Positions 1-10,424 are shown, counted from the first letter of the stretch. The stretch is DNA of 64,000 nucleotides from Pseudomonas simiae (GCF_900111895.1 NZ_FOKB01000003.1:472869-536868); one strand, 5' to 3'. Numbers and translations: made by a program. The notes: generated by a model from the sequence alone, not told the origin.

Positions 1-423
1 AACCAGAAGTTCAAGCTAATGGACGATTTCGCCCGTTACCTGGATAAACAGCGACGCAAGCGTCGCGAGTACATTTATTGTGGCTCGCTGTACGTGGCGC
101 AACAGAAGCTGGATATCAAGAACTGGCGCGACAGCCAGCAATCCCCGGGCTTCCTGGCGCCGGAACGTGCCTGGATGGACGAGATTGTCGGCAACATGGG
201 CTATGTGGATGCCCTGCGCGAAGTCAGCCGCGAAGGCGACCAGTACAGCTGGTGGCCGGATAACGAACAGGCTGAGATGCTCAACCTGGGCTGGCGTTTC
301 GACTACCAGTTGCTGACCCCAGGTCTGCGCCGGTTCGTCCGCAGTGCACGCCTGCCACGCCAGCCACGCTTCTCGCAGCATGCGCCGCTGATCGTGGACT
401 ACGACTGGACACTGACCATCTGA
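1..423 (+). CDS. crc: Crc catabolite repression control protein, 3' part
   Basis: Only the last 140 codons are present; the frame is already open at base 1 and the true start lies upstream of the window. The fold is that of the exonuclease III/AP-endonuclease family, and the surviving part ends in the family's SQHAPLIVDYDW-type tail. Pseudomonas Crc has lost nuclease activity and instead acts with Hfq to repress translation of catabolic mRNAs when preferred carbon sources are present. The assignment to Crc rather than to the true nuclease XthA/ExoA rests on wording I recall from Crc proteins (the KFKLMDDFARYLDKQRRKRR stretch) and on its position convergent to rph, as in other pseudomonads. 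A strong terminator follows. Confidence 0.88.
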   Translation, partial: NQKFKLMDDFARYLDKQRRKRREYIYCGSLYVAQQKLDIKNWRDSQQSPGFLAPERAWMDEIVGNMGYVDALREVSREGDQYSWWPDNEQAEMLNLGWRFDYQLLTPGLRRFVRSARLPRQPRFSQHAPLIVDYDWTLTI

Positions 424-436
424 GGTCTTTTTCCAG

Positions 437-474
437 CCACAAAAAAACCGACATCGCTGTCGGTTTTTTTGTGG
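437..474. terminator. Bidirectional terminator between crc and the DUF4870 gene
   Basis: A perfect inverted repeat: CCAC plus seven A plus CCGACA, a TCGC loop, then TGTCGG plus seven T plus GTGG. The A-tract and T-tract flank a GC stem in both orientations, so it can end both convergent transcripts. Confidence 0.9.
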
Positions 475-481
475 GTGCTCA

Positions 482-853
482 TTATTTGATCACACGCCAG
501 GTCAACGGGTAGCGATAGGGAATCCCTTTGTTGGCCTTGATGCTGCCGATGATGGTCAGCACGATCGTGGCGACCGCCAGGGCAAACATCAGGAAAAACC
601 CAACCACCGCGAAGGCCAGCACGATGCAAGCGATCCAGGCGATGGCCACGGTGATCTGGAAGTTCAAGGCTTCCTTGCCTTGATCATCAATGAACGCATC
701 CTTTTCCTTCTTCATCTGCCACAGGATCAGCGGCCCCACGACACTGCCGAAGGGGAACACAAACCCCAGAAACGCCGCGAGATGGCACAACATTGCCCCC
801 TGGCGCACTTCGTAGGAAGGCGTCGGCACCGGCACTTGGCTGTTGTCATTCAT
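482..853 (-). CDS. DUF4870 family small membrane protein
   Basis: 123 residues. The N terminus is short and polar. It is followed by a hydrophobic hairpin (about residues 20-46), a charged KKEKDAFIDDQGKEALNFQ segment, and two further hydrophobic stretches (about 68-105). The E-A-L-N-F-Q signature and overall size match DUF4870, a family of small inner-membrane proteins with no settled function. The ATG at 853 has GGAG eight bases upstream. It lies just downstream of rph on the same strand, 22 bp apart, so co-transcription with rph is likely. Confidence 0.85.
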   Translation of the reverse strand: MNDNSQVPVPTPSYEVRQGAMLCHLAAFLGFVFPFGSVVGPLILWQMKKEKDAFIDDQGKEALNFQITVAIAWIACIVLAFAVVGFFLMFALAVATIVLTIIGSIKANKGIPYRYPLTWRVIK

Positions 854-875
854 GGCGTTTCTCCTTGAGGCGGGC

Positions 876-1598
876 TCAGTCAGCCAGGGCGGCGTTCTGC
901 AACTCGAAGATTTCGGTCATGCCTTTCTGGGCCAGGGCCAGCATGGCATTCAGGTCGGCCGGCTGGAATGGCGCGCCTTCGGCGGTGCCCTGCACTTCGA
1001 TGAAACCACCGGTGCTGGTCATGACCACATTCAGGTCGGTTTCGGCGGCCGAGTCTTCCAGGTAGTCCAGGTCCAGCACGGGCTCGCCCTGATACATGCC
1101 TACCGACACAGCGGCGATCATTTGCTTGAGCGGGTCGCCCGCCTTCAGGCCGCCGCGCTTCTTGATCACTTTCAGTGCGTCAACCAGGGCCACCATGGCG
1201 CCGGTGATGGACGCGGTACGGGTGCCGCCGTCGGCCTGGATCACGTCGCAGTCGACGTACAGGGTCACGTCGCCCAGCTTGGACATGTCCAGGGCTGCGC
1301 GCAGGGAGCGGCCGATCAGGCGCTGGATTTCTAGGGTACGACCGCCCTGCTTGCCACGGCTGGCCTCACGCTGGTTACGCTCGCCGGTGGCGCGCGGCAG
1401 CATGCCGTACTCGGCGGTCAGCCAACCCTGGCCCTGGCCTTTAAGGAAGCGCGGCACGCCGTTTTCAACGCTGACGGTGCAGATGACCTTGGTATCGCCA
1501 AACTCGACCAGTACAGACCCCTCGGCGTGTTTGGTGTAGTTGCGGGTGATGCGGATCGAGCGGAGCTGATCGGCAGCGCGACCACTTGGACGTTTCAT
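876..1598 (-). CDS. rph: Ribonuclease PH
   Basis: 240 residues, the usual length. RNase PH is a phosphate-dependent 3'-5' exoribonuclease that trims the 3' ends of tRNA precursors and takes part in rRNA turnover. Family marks seen: the N-terminal [11 protein letters not shown] block, the basic [20 protein letters not shown] region that forms the phosphate and RNA-binding site, [21 protein letters not shown] in the core, and a typical C-terminal MTEIFELQ segment. The ATG at 1598 is preceded by a modest AGGTG. It diverges from yicC, as in other pseudomonads. Confidence 0.97.
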   Translation of the reverse strand: MKRPSGRAADQLRSIRITRNYTKHAEGSVLVEFGDTKVICTVSVENGVPRFLKGQGQGWLTAEYGMLPRATGERNQREASRGKQGGRTLEIQRLIGRSLRAALDMSKLGDVTLYVDCDVIQADGGTRTASITGAMVALVDALKVIKKRGGLKAGDPLKQMIAAVSVGMYQGEPVLDLDYLEDSAAETDLNVVMTSTGGFIEVQGTAEGAPFQPADLNAMLALAQKGMTEIFELQNAALAD

Positions 1599-1697
1599 AG
1601 GGAGACACCTGTACTGAGGACGAAAAACTGCCGAGCATTATAGAGCCGCGAGCCGATTCGGGGCACTGCTAAAAAATTCGGTTACGAATGCTCGGGT

Positions 1698-1766
1698 TTG
1701 GGCGTGTCCGCCCCACTGCGCTACAATCCTGCGCCTTCTTAATCATCAGCCCGTGTTTTCGGGCTG
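1698..1766 (+). promoter_or_regulatory. Candidate sigma70 promoter and leader hairpin of yicC
   Basis: TTGGGC at 1698-1703 and TACAAT at 1722-1727, 18 bp apart, resemble -35 and -10 boxes in the rph/yicC divergent gap. A 7-bp stem follows (CAGCCCG at 1747-1753, CGGGCTG at 1760-1766) inside the expected leader, about 18 bp before the yicC ATG. It has no T-run of its own, so it looks like a leader structure rather than a terminator. Confidence 0.45.
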
Positions 1767-1783
1767 CAACGCGAGGTACCTCC

Positions 1784-3278
<1,495 letters not shown>

Positions 3279-3290
3279 TTGGCTCTTCCC

Positions 3291-3336
3291 AAAACCGCTG
3301 CAAGGGCTTTACATTGGCACTTGTAGCGGTTTTGCG
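3291..3336 (+). terminator. Terminator-like hairpin after gmk
   Basis: AAAACCGCT-g-CAAG pairs with CTTG-t-AGCGGTTTT around a 15-base loop (3291-3333), a GC-containing stem ending in a T-run. A second weaker stem-loop with TTTTTT lies at about 3350-3385. Together they may separate gmk from rpoZ or attenuate read-through. Confidence 0.55.
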
Positions 3337-3445
3337 AGGGCCTGCGAGAAATCAGCGCTTCCCTAAACGCTGGTGATTTTTTAAACTGTTCAGTCCGCTC
3401 GCCCAACCGGGCAGCGCGCATCTTGCATTCGCTCCGAGGAATACC

Positions 3446-3709
3446 ATGGCCCGCGTAACCGTTGAAGACTGCCTAGAACACGTGGATAACCGCTTTGAGC
3501 TGGTCATGCTCTCTACCAAGCGTGCCCGTCAACTGGCCACTGGCGGCAAAGAGCCCCTGGTCCAGTGGGAAAACGACAAGCCTACTGTTGTAGCCCTGCG
3601 TGAAATCGCTGAAGGCCTGATGAGCTACGAGTTCATCGCCAACGCTGAAATCGTTGAAGACGAACCGCTGTTTGCAGCGTTCGAGGACGAGTCCAACGAG
3701 GCCGTCTAA
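3446..3709 (+). CDS. rpoZ: RNA polymerase omega subunit
   Basis: 87 residues. The omega subunit wraps the beta-prime C terminus, helps assemble the polymerase and forms part of the ppGpp site 1 seen in E. coli. The N-terminal [20 protein letters not shown] and the RARQL segment are diagnostic. The ATG at 3446 has GAGGAA upstream. The gene sits directly before spoT, 60 bp away, as in most gammaproteobacteria. Confidence 0.97.
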   Translation: MARVTVEDCLEHVDNRFELVMLSTKRARQLATGGKEPLVQWENDKPTVVALREIAEGLMSYEFIANAEIVEDEPLFAAFEDESNEAV

Positions 3710-3769
3710 GCCTATGCCTGGTCGACGTAGCACGGCGCGGGGTCACAGCCAACGGCAGGAGTTCACACT

Positions 3770-5875
3770 TTGCCGAGCATAGACGCCCTCGCCGATCGCT
3801 TATCGGCCTACCTCGGCCCAGACCAGGTCAACCTGGTCCGCCGAGCGTATTTCTACGCCGAACAAGCCCACGACGGTCAGCGCCGCCGCAGTGGCGAGGC
3901 GTATGTCACCCATCCTCTTGCGGTGGCAAATATTCTTGCCGACATGCACATGGACCATCAGAGCCTGATGGCTGCGATGCTGCATGACGTGATCGAAGAC
4001 ACCGGTATTGCCAAGGAAGCGCTCAGCGCGCAATTTGGCGAAACCGTGGCCGAACTGGTCGACGGGGTCAGCAAACTGACCCAGATGAACTTCGAAACCA
4101 AAGCCGAAGCCCAGGCGGAAAACTTCCAGAAGATGGCCATGGCCATGGCCCGCGATATCCGGGTGATCCTGGTCAAGTTGGCCGACCGGCTGCACAACAT
4201 GCGCACGCTGGAAGTGCTGTCCGGCGAAAAACGCCGGCGCATCGCCAAAGAAACCCTGGAAATCTACGCCCCCATCGCCAACCGGCTGGGCATGCACGCC
4301 ATTCGTATCGAATTCGAAGACCTCGGTTTCAAGGCCATGCACCCGATGCGTTCGGCGCGCATCTACCAGGCGGTCAAGCGCGCGCGTGGCAACCGCAAGG
4401 AAATCGTCAACAAGATCGAAGAGTCGCTGAGCCACTGCCTGGCGATCGACGAGATCGAGGGCGAGGTCAGCGGGCGGCAGAAGCATATCTACGGCATCTA
4501 TAAAAAGATGCGCGGCAAGCGCCGGGCCTTCAACGAGATCATGGACGTGTATGCGTTCCGGATCATCGTTGACAAGGTGGACACCTGTTATCGCGTGCTG
4601 GGCGCTGTACATAATTTGTACAAACCTTTGCCAGGCCGCTTCAAGGATTACATCGCGATCCCCAAGGCCAACGGCTACCAGTCGCTGCACACCACGTTGT
4701 TCGGCATGCATGGGGTGCCGATCGAGATCCAGATCCGCACCCGCGAAATGGAAGAGATGGCCAACAACGGCATTGCTGCCCATTGGCTCTACAAATCCAG
4801 CGGCGACGAGCAGCCCAAAGGCACCCATGCCCGCGCCCGCCAGTGGGTCAAGGGCGTGCTGGAAATGCAGCAACGGGCCGGCAACTCCCTGGAATTCATC
4901 GAAAGCGTGAAGATCGACCTGTTCCCGGACGAGGTCTACGTATTCACACCCAAAGGCCGGATCATGGAGCTGCCCAAAGGCTCCACGGCGGTCGACTTTG
5001 CCTACGCCGTGCACACCGATGTGGGTAACAGCTGCATCGCCTGTCGGATCAATCGTCGTCTCGCGCCGCTGTCCGAACCGCTGCAGAGTGGCTCCACGGT
5101 CGAGATCGTCAGCGCTCCGGGCGCACGCCCGAACCCGGCCTGGCTGAACTTCGTGGTCACCGGCAAGGCCCGCACGCACATCCGTCACGCGCTCAAATTG
5201 CAACGCCGCTCCGAGTCCATCAGCCTGGGCGAACGCCTGCTGAACAAAGTCCTCAACGGTTTCGACAGCGCCTTGGACAAGATTCCTACAGAGCGCGTGC
5301 AAGCGATGCTCCACGAGTACCGCCAGGAAACCATCGAAGACCTGCTGGAAGATATTGGCCTGGGCAACCGCATGGCCTATGTAGTCGCCCGCCGCCTGCT
5401 CGGCGAAGGCGAACAGCTGCCGAGCCCCGAAGGTCCGCTGGCGATTCGTGGTACCGAGGGCCTGGTGCTCAGCTACGCCAAATGCTGCACACCGATCCCC
5501 GGCGACCCGATTGTCGGCCACTTGTCGGCCGGTAAAGGCATGGTGGTGCACCTGGACAACTGCCGCAACATCACCGAAATCCGCCACAACCCGGAAAAAT
5601 GCATCCAGCTCTCATGGGCCAAGGATGTCACCGGCGAATTCAACGTCGAGCTGCGGGTGGAGCTGGAACACCAGCGCGGCCTGATCGCCCTGCTCGCCAG
5701 CAGCGTCAACGCGGCCGACGGCAACATCGAGAAGATCAGCATGGACGAGCGCGATGGCCGCATCAGCGTGGTCCAGCTGGTGGTCAGCGTGCACGACCGC
5801 GTGCACCTGGCCCGTGTGATCAAGAAACTGCGCGCCTTGACCGGGGTCATCCGCATCACCCGTATGCGTGCATAA
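3770..5875 (+). CDS. spoT: Bifunctional (p)ppGpp synthetase/hydrolase SpoT
   Basis: 701 residues. SpoT degrades ppGpp and has weak synthesis activity, and so tunes the stringent response. Domains in order: an HD hydrolase with the intact metal site (H72-D73 ... E76-D77 in LHDVIEDTG), a synthetase domain with RFKDYIAIPKANGYQSLHT, a TGS domain starting VFTPKGRIMELPKGST (near residue 390), a conserved Cys motif AKCCTPIPGDPI, and a C-terminal ACT domain. Intact hydrolase residues favour SpoT over RelA, as does its place after rpoZ. The start is a TTG at 3770 with GGCAGGAG about eight bases upstream; no better ATG exists nearby. Confidence 0.96.
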   Translation: MPSIDALADRLSAYLGPDQVNLVRRAYFYAEQAHDGQRRRSGEAYVTHPLAVANILADMHMDHQSLMAAMLHDVIEDTGIAKEALSAQFGETVAELVDGVSKLTQMNFETKAEAQAENFQKMAMAMARDIRVILVKLADRLHNMRTLEVLSGEKRRRIAKETLEIYAPIANRLGMHAIRIEFEDLGFKAMHPMRSARIYQAVKRARGNRKEIVNKIEESLSHCLAIDEIEGEVSGRQKHIYGIYKKMRGKRRAFNEIMDVYAFRIIVDKVDTCYRVLGAVHNLYKPLPGRFKDYIAIPKANGYQSLHTTLFGMHGVPIEIQIRTREMEEMANNGIAAHWLYKSSGDEQPKGTHARARQWVKGVLEMQQRAGNSLEFIESVKIDLFPDEVYVFTPKGRIMELPKGSTAVDFAYAVHTDVGNSCIACRINRRLAPLSEPLQSGSTVEIVSAPGARPNPAWLNFVVTGKARTHIRHALKLQRRSESISLGERLLNKVLNGFDSALDKIPTERVQAMLHEYRQETIEDLLEDIGLGNRMAYVVARRLLGEGEQLPSPEGPLAIRGTEGLVLSYAKCCTPIPGDPIVGHLSAGKGMVVHLDNCRNITEIRHNPEKCIQLSWAKDVTGEFNVELRVELEHQRGLIALLASSVNAADGNIEKISMDERDGRISVVQLVVSVHDRVHLARVIKKLRALTGVIRITRMRA

Positions 5876-5899
5876 CCGCTCTACTACAAGGAGTCATTC

Positions 5900-6280
5900 A
5901 TGACCAAGACTGTTATCACCAGTGACAAGGCCCCAGCCGCGATCGGCACCTACTCCCAGGCGATCAAGGCGGGCAACACCGTCTACATGTCCGGCCAGAT
6001 CCCGCTGGACCCAAAGACCATGGAACTGGTGGAAGGCTTCGAAGCACAGACCGTACAGGTCTTCGAAAACCTCAAGTCGGTCGCCGAGGCTGCCGGCGGC
6101 TCGTTCAAAGACATCGTCAAGCTGAACATCTTCCTCACCGACCTGAGCCACTTCGCCAAGGTCAACGAGATCATGGGCAAGTACTTCGAACAGCCGTACC
6201 CAGCCCGCGCCGCCATCGGCGTTGCCGCCCTGCCAAAGGGTGCGCAGGTTGAGATGGACGCGATTCTGGTCATCGAGTAA
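5900..6280 (+). CDS. ridA: RidA reactive enamine/imine deaminase
   Basis: 126 residues, the standard length for the YjgF/YER057c/UK114 family. RidA hydrolyses reactive 2-aminoacrylate-type enamines released by PLP enzymes such as threonine dehydratase. Family blocks are clear: [24 protein letters not shown] near the N terminus and [21 protein letters not shown] near the C terminus, which includes the conserved arginine. A strong AAGGAG precedes the ATG. It follows spoT by 24 bp, as in other pseudomonads, and a hairpin terminator follows. Confidence 0.95.
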   Translation: MTKTVITSDKAPAAIGTYSQAIKAGNTVYMSGQIPLDPKTMELVEGFEAQTVQVFENLKSVAEAAGGSFKDIVKLNIFLTDLSHFAKVNEIMGKYFEQPYPARAAIGVAALPKGAQVEMDAILVIE

Positions 6281-6286
6281 AACACC

Positions 6287-6320
6287 CGGCGCAGCCCCCA
6301 TAGGCTGCGCCGATTTCGTT
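6287..6320 (+). terminator. Rho-independent terminator after ridA
   Basis: A perfect 10-bp stem (CGGCGCAGCC at 6287-6296, GGCTGCGCCG at 6303-6312) with a 6-base loop, then a T-rich tail. It lies in the 53-bp gap before the next gene and probably ends the spoT-ridA transcript. Confidence 0.8.
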
Positions 6321-6333
6321 TCAGAAGGATTTC

Positions 6334-7080
6334 ATGATGCGCAAAGCGCTTGTAGCCTCATCACTGCTCGCCCTGTTGCTTGGCGGCTGCGCCAGCAACC
6401 CTGCCGACCGGGATGCGGGCGGCACCTGGATCAACCAGGTCGCCATCGATGCGGCAGCCAAAGGCGGCCCTTTGCGTGAAGCCCTGCAAAGCTTCGGCCC
6501 GAACCTCGAATGGGAGGTCAATACCAAGGCCTCGCAGGCACGCTACTACAACGGTTTTGAAGTAGCGGAAGGCAAGTTGCTGAGTGAAAAATCCGGCGCC
6601 TGGAGCGTGGACTTCTACGGCAGCTCCGCTACCGAACTCAAGCGCAAAGGCAAGCAACTGCTGCAAGTGGCTAATGATAACGAGCCTGAACAGTTGTTCG
6701 CCCGCCCCAAAGAGCCTGCGCCGGACGGTGCGCCCATCGGCGCCAACTTTGAGCGTGCGTTGTATGCAGCCTACATGGGCGGCGACTGGAAGATCAGCGA
6801 CGGCTTCGGCAGCGGCGCCATCGTACAGTTCCAGGCTAATGGCAAGGTCGCCGGCCTGCCGAATGTCGATCAGTACTCGCTGTGCCTGGCGGGCGATTGC
6901 GCATCCATGAGCGGCGGCTACGACAGCATCTGGCTGCAACTGAATGGCCAGGGCAATCCGTGGATCTTTATCCGCAAGGGTAAACAACTGGAGATCTTCC
7001 AGGCGGTCAACACCGCGCAGGCGGATGAAGTGCCTTCGTTTACGCCAGGCCCACGCCAGTGGTTGCTTGAAAAGCAATAA
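6334..7080 (+). CDS. Putative lipoprotein of unknown function
   Basis: 248 residues. The N terminus (MMRK, then a run of A/L, then LLGGC with the cysteine at position 19) is a lipoprotein signal peptide, so the mature protein should be membrane-anchored. No catalytic motif is recognised. A GSGAIVQFQANGKVAGLPNVDQY stretch and paired cysteines (SLCLAGDCAS) suggest a beta-rich C-terminal domain with a possible disulfide, loosely like META/HslJ-type domains, though I cannot confirm that. Two adjacent ATGs exist (6334, 6337); AAGGA is better spaced for the second. It stands alone between a terminator and a REP element. Confidence 0.7.
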   Translation: MMRKALVASSLLALLLGGCASNPADRDAGGTWINQVAIDAAAKGGPLREALQSFGPNLEWEVNTKASQARYYNGFEVAEGKLLSEKSGAWSVDFYGSSATELKRKGKQLLQVANDNEPEQLFARPKEPAPDGAPIGANFERALYAAYMGGDWKISDGFGSGAIVQFQANGKVAGLPNVDQYSLCLAGDCASMSGGYDSIWLQLNGQGNPWIFIRKGKQLEIFQAVNTAQADEVPSFTPGPRQWLLEKQ

Positions 7081-7100
7081 GTAGCCGAACACAGACCCAA

Positions 7101-7191
7101 ATGTGGGAGCGGGCTTGCTCGCGAAAGCGGTGTATCAGCAACACATTCAGTGCCTGACACTGCGCCTTCGCGAGCAAGCCCGCGCCCACAT
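7101..7191. repeat. REP doublet (GGGAGCGGGCTTGCTCGCGAA type)
   Basis: Two inverted REP arms (left from 7103, right about 7166-7191) around a 40-base spacer, in the gap between the lipoprotein gene and the convergent SDR gene. The arms match except for one base. The same arm recurs at 36235, 56801 and 61973, and a close variant at 15173 and 54015. Confidence 0.85.
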
Positions 7192-7204
7192 TTTTCACCG
7201 TATT

Positions 7205-8056
7205 TCAGCCTTTGAGGATCGCCGCGTAGCCTTCCCGGTAAGTCGGGTACGTCGGCACCCAACCCAGCGCCTTGATACGCGCATTGCTGCATTGCTTGCT
7301 GCCGGCGCGCCGCACACTGGCGTCATCGGCCCATTCGGTCACACCCAGGTACTCGCGCAACCAGTCCACCACTTCGGCCAGTGGCGCGGGCGCATCGTCG
7401 ACGCCGATGTAGACCTTGTCCAGCGAACCGCCCTTTTCTACATGCCGCAACAAAAAGGCCAGCAAACCCGCAGCGTCTTCCGCGTGAATGCGGTTGCCAT
7501 ATAAAGGTGGGTCGATTGCGACGCGGTAGCCTTGGCGAACCTGAGTCAGCAGCCATTCGCGACCGGGGCCATAAATGCCCGTCAGGCGCACGATACTGGC
7601 CGGGATGCCGCTGTTGAGCGCCACCTGCTCAGCCTCCAACATGACTTGCCCGGAATATCCCTTCGCCTGGGTTTCCGACGTTTCGTCGACCCACTCACCC
7701 TTCTGCTGTCCGTAGACACTGCTGCTGGATACAAACAGCAGGTGCTTCGGCTCCTGGCCGTAGTCGCCCAGTCACTCCAGCACATGTTTCAGCCCTTGTA
7801 CGTAAGCGGCGCGATAGCCAGCCTCGTCGTGATCCGTCGCAGCGGCGCAGTACACCAGGTAATCCACCCCGCCGATCGGCCAGGTGTCAGGGCACTCCTT
7901 CTTGAACAAGTCCCCGGCAATACCGATCACGCCATCAGGCAGCCGCGAAATATCGCGGCGCAGGCCATGGACCTCCCATTCCGAGGCCAGCAACTGGCTG
8001 GCCAGCCGACTACCTACATCGCCACAACCGGCTATCACAACAGAAGGCGCTGCCAT
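7205..8056 (-). pseudogene. SDR/NAD(P)-binding epimerase-like gene with an in-frame TGA
   Basis: Read as one frame, this is a 283-residue SDR-type protein (YeeZ-like NAD(P)-dependent epimerase/dehydratase). It has the Rossmann motif GCGDVG near the N terminus, LLFVSSSSVYG and RLTGIYGPGR in the catalytic half. The frame is interrupted by one TGA (reverse complement of 7772-7774) between HVLE and LGDYGQ, leaving a 94-95-residue N-terminal piece and a 3' part that could restart only at an internal ATG at 7642. Everything else is collinear with no shift, so a single base change fits; the context suggests a former TGG tryptophan codon. It could equally be a sequencing error. The start is the ATG at 8056; a GTG lies one codon before it. 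Confidence 0.8.
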
Positions 8057-8094
8057 CACAAAAAACTCCGTACTGAAAGGTCTAGGTTAGCCTT

Positions 8095-8245
8095 CGCAGA
8101 TGACCGTCGGCCAGAAAAAGGACAAATAAAGTAACTGTATTACTTTTGTTAACAAGAATTACTTGCAATAATAACCGCCCATTTGTCCTCGACCCCATGG
8201 GTCTGGAAGGACGATCACTCATTTTTTTACTCAGGTCCGGCCAGC
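8095..8245 (+). promoter_or_regulatory. AT-rich region upstream of exbB; possible Fur control
   Basis: This region is clearly more AT-rich than its neighbours, with TAATTA/AATAATAA-like stretches at about 8130-8175. exbBD-tonB operons are commonly Fur-repressed and TTGCAATAATAA is faintly like a Fur box half, but the match to the 19-bp consensus is weak. I claim only a promoter region. Confidence 0.3.
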
Positions 8246-9226
8246 ATGACACGTAATACAACCCCCGCTTCGCCAACCAAGCTTCACAGCCCATCCCGCG
8301 CCTGGCGTGCGATTGCTGCGCTGCTGTTCAGCGTACTGCTGGCACCGACCGCTGCCTTCGCTGACGCCACCGCGCCAGCCACCCCGGCTGCAGCCGAGCA
8401 AAACGCCGCGGCAGCGGCCGCTCCCGCCGCAGCGCCCGCTGCTACCGACCCGGCCCAGGCTGCTGACCCAGCCTCCGCCGACGAGACCGGGGTGGTTCTG
8501 GAAGGAGACAACACCCTGGGCATGGCCCACGACCTGTCGCCATGGGGCATGTATCAGAACGCTGACGTGGTAGTGAAAGCCGTCATGATCGGCCTGGCCA
8601 TCGCCTCGATCATCACCTGGACCATCTGGATTGCCAAAGGCTTCGAGTTGCTGGGCGCCAAACGTCGCCTGCGCAACGAAATCGTCCACCTGAAAAAGGC
8701 CACTACCCTCAAGGAAGCCAGCGAAAGCGCGACCAAGAAAGGCACCCTGGCCAACACCCTGGTGCACGACGCGCTGGAAGAAATGCGCCTGTCGGCCAAC
8801 ACCCGCGAAAAAGAAGGCATCAAGGAACGTGTGGCCTTCCGCCTGGAGCGCCTGGTGGCGGCCTGCGGTCGTAACATGAGCAGCGGCACCGGCGTGCTGG
8901 CGACCATTGGTTCGACCGCGCCCTTCGTCGGTCTGTTCGGCACCGTGTGGGGCATCATGAACAGCTTCATCGGCATCGCCAAAACCCAGACCACCAACCT
9001 TGCCGTCGTTGCCCCAGGCATCGCCGAAGCCCTGCTGGCTACCGCCCTGGGCCTGGTTGCCGCGATTCCTGCGGTGGTGATCTACAACGTCTTCGCCCGT
9101 TCGATTGCCGGCTACAAGGCTCAGGTATCGGACGCGTCGGCAGAAGTCCTGCTGCTGGTCAGCCGCGATCTCGATCACCTGCCTACCGAGCGCAGCTCGC
9201 AACCGCACATGGTGAAAGTGGGGTAA
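8246..9226 (+). CDS. exbB: TonB-system energiser ExbB
   Basis: 326 residues with a long N-terminal extension typical of pseudomonad ExbB: a signal-like hydrophobic segment ending AFADATAP, then an Ala/Pro-rich linker of about 50 residues. The MotA/TolQ/ExbB core has three membrane segments; GTVWGIMNSFIGIA and the third segment EALLATALGLVAAIPAVVIYNVFAR are the family's most conserved parts. With ExbD it forms the proton channel that powers TonB. The ATG at 8246 is chosen; the frame is open back to a TTG at 8183, but that adds a non-conserved, polar leader. exbD follows 6 bp later. Confidence 0.95.
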   Translation: MTRNTTPASPTKLHSPSRAWRAIAALLFSVLLAPTAAFADATAPATPAAAEQNAAAAAAPAAAPAATDPAQAADPASADETGVVLEGDNTLGMAHDLSPWGMYQNADVVVKAVMIGLAIASIITWTIWIAKGFELLGAKRRLRNEIVHLKKATTLKEASESATKKGTLANTLVHDALEEMRLSANTREKEGIKERVAFRLERLVAACGRNMSSGTGVLATIGSTAPFVGLFGTVWGIMNSFIGIAKTQTTNLAVVAPGIAEALLATALGLVAAIPAVVIYNVFARSIAGYKAQVSDASAEVLLLVSRDLDHLPTERSSQPHMVKVG

Positions 9227-9232
9227 TCGGCC

Positions 9233-9658
9233 ATGGGCCTGCATTTGAATCAAGGCGACGACGAACTCGTCGAGAACCACGAAATCAACGTCACGCCGTT
9301 TATCGACGTGATGCTGGTGCTGCTGATCATTTTCATGGTGGCGGCACCATTGGCGACCGTGGACATCAAGGTTGACCTGCCCGCGTCCAGCGCCAAGCCG
9401 GCGCCGCGGCCGGAGAAGCCGATCTTCCTCAGCGTCAAGGCGGACCAACGCCTGTTCCTGGGTGAAGAAGAAGTCAAGGCTGAAACCCTGGGGCCGGTGC
9501 TCGACGCCAAGACCCAAGGCAAGAAAGACACGACGATCTTCTTCCAGGCTGACAAGGGCGTGGACTACGGCGACCTGATGAGCGTGATGGATGCCCTGCG
9601 GGCAGCCGGCTACCTCAAGGTAGGCTTGGTCGGACTTGAGACGGCAGCCAAGAAATGA
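9233..9658 (+). CDS. exbD: TonB-system protein ExbD
   Basis: 141 residues, normal for ExbD. It has one N-terminal transmembrane helix carrying the essential aspartate (NVTPFIDVMLVLLIIFMVAAP) and a periplasmic domain after it. It works with ExbB in the inner membrane to convert proton flow into TonB motion. It overlaps tonB by 4 bp (ATGA), indicating translational coupling. Confidence 0.96.
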   Translation: MGLHLNQGDDELVENHEINVTPFIDVMLVLLIIFMVAAPLATVDIKVDLPASSAKPAPRPEKPIFLSVKADQRLFLGEEEVKAETLGPVLDAKTQGKKDTTIFFQADKGVDYGDLMSVMDALRAAGYLKVGLVGLETAAKK

Positions 9659-10404
9659 TCACGACGCGCCACAAACTGACGCGTTATGGCACCAGCCTCG
9701 CCGTCGTACTGGGCGTGCATGCCGTCGCGATCGCTATCGCGCTTCATTGGTCAGCGCCGCGTACGGTGCAGTTGCCGCCGGCGGCCATGGTCATCGACCT
9801 GGCGCCGATGCCCGCACCGCCACCGCCAGCGCCGCCCAAGGTGGTGACGCCGCCGCAGCCGCCTGCACCGGTGGAAGAGCTGCCCCTGCCGAAACTGGCC
9901 GAGGCACCCAAGCCAACGATCCAGGTGCCCAAGCCGGTCAAACCCAAGCCCAAACCACAGCCGCCGAAGCCAGTGGAGAAGAAGATCGAGCCGCCCAAGG
10001 AGAAACCCTCCGAGGATCCGCCGAGCGACGCTCCGCCGACCCAGGCACCGGCTGAGAAATCGGCCCAGCCTGTACCAGGCCCCTCTCCGCAGCAAATCGC
10101 AGCGAAGGCATCCTGGGAAGGCACCCTGCTGGCTCACCTGCAGAAGTACAAGAAGTACCCGCCAGGCGCCCAGGCCCGTGGCAAGGAAGGCCTCAACCGC
10201 CTGAAGTTCGTGGTCGATGCCGACGGCAACGTGCTGTCCTACGAGTTGGTGGGCCGCTCCGGCAACGCCGACCTGGACCGCGCCACCCTGGATATGATCC
10301 GCCGTGCCCAGCCGTTGCCCAAGCCACCGGCAGACATGCTCAGAGGCGGCAGTATCGAGATCGTTGCACCGTTCGTGTACAACATCGAGAAACGCCGCCG
10401 CTAA
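9655..10404 (+). CDS. tonB: TonB energy-transducing protein
   Basis: 249 residues. An N-terminal anchor (about residues 12-32) precedes a very proline-rich periplasm-spanning region (about 40-135, with many PKP/PPK repeats) and a C-terminal TonB domain: YPPGAQARGKEGLNRLKFVVD followed by LVGRSGNADLDRATLDMIRRAQPLP. It couples the ExbBD motor to outer-membrane siderophore and vitamin B12 receptors. Pseudomonads usually carry several TonBs; the operon with exbBD suggests this one serves general iron uptake. Confidence 0.95.
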   Translation: MITTRHKLTRYGTSLAVVLGVHAVAIAIALHWSAPRTVQLPPAAMVIDLAPMPAPPPPAPPKVVTPPQPPAPVEELPLPKLAEAPKPTIQVPKPVKPKPKPQPPKPVEKKIEPPKEKPSEDPPSDAPPTQAPAEKSAQPVPGPSPQQIAAKASWEGTLLAHLQKYKKYPPGAQARGKEGLNRLKFVVDADGNVLSYELVGRSGNADLDRATLDMIRRAQPLPKPPADMLRGGSIEIVAPFVYNIEKRRR

Positions 10405-10424
10405 GGGTTGCAGGCATCAGCTTG

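Noticed and set aside
3800..5587. 595-codon open frame opposite spoT
   Set aside because: Antisense shadow; spoT has intact domains and the opposite frame has none.
8130..8180. A strong Fur box before exbB
   Set aside because: The AT-rich stretch matches the 19-bp Fur consensus only poorly, so it is listed only as a general regulatory region.
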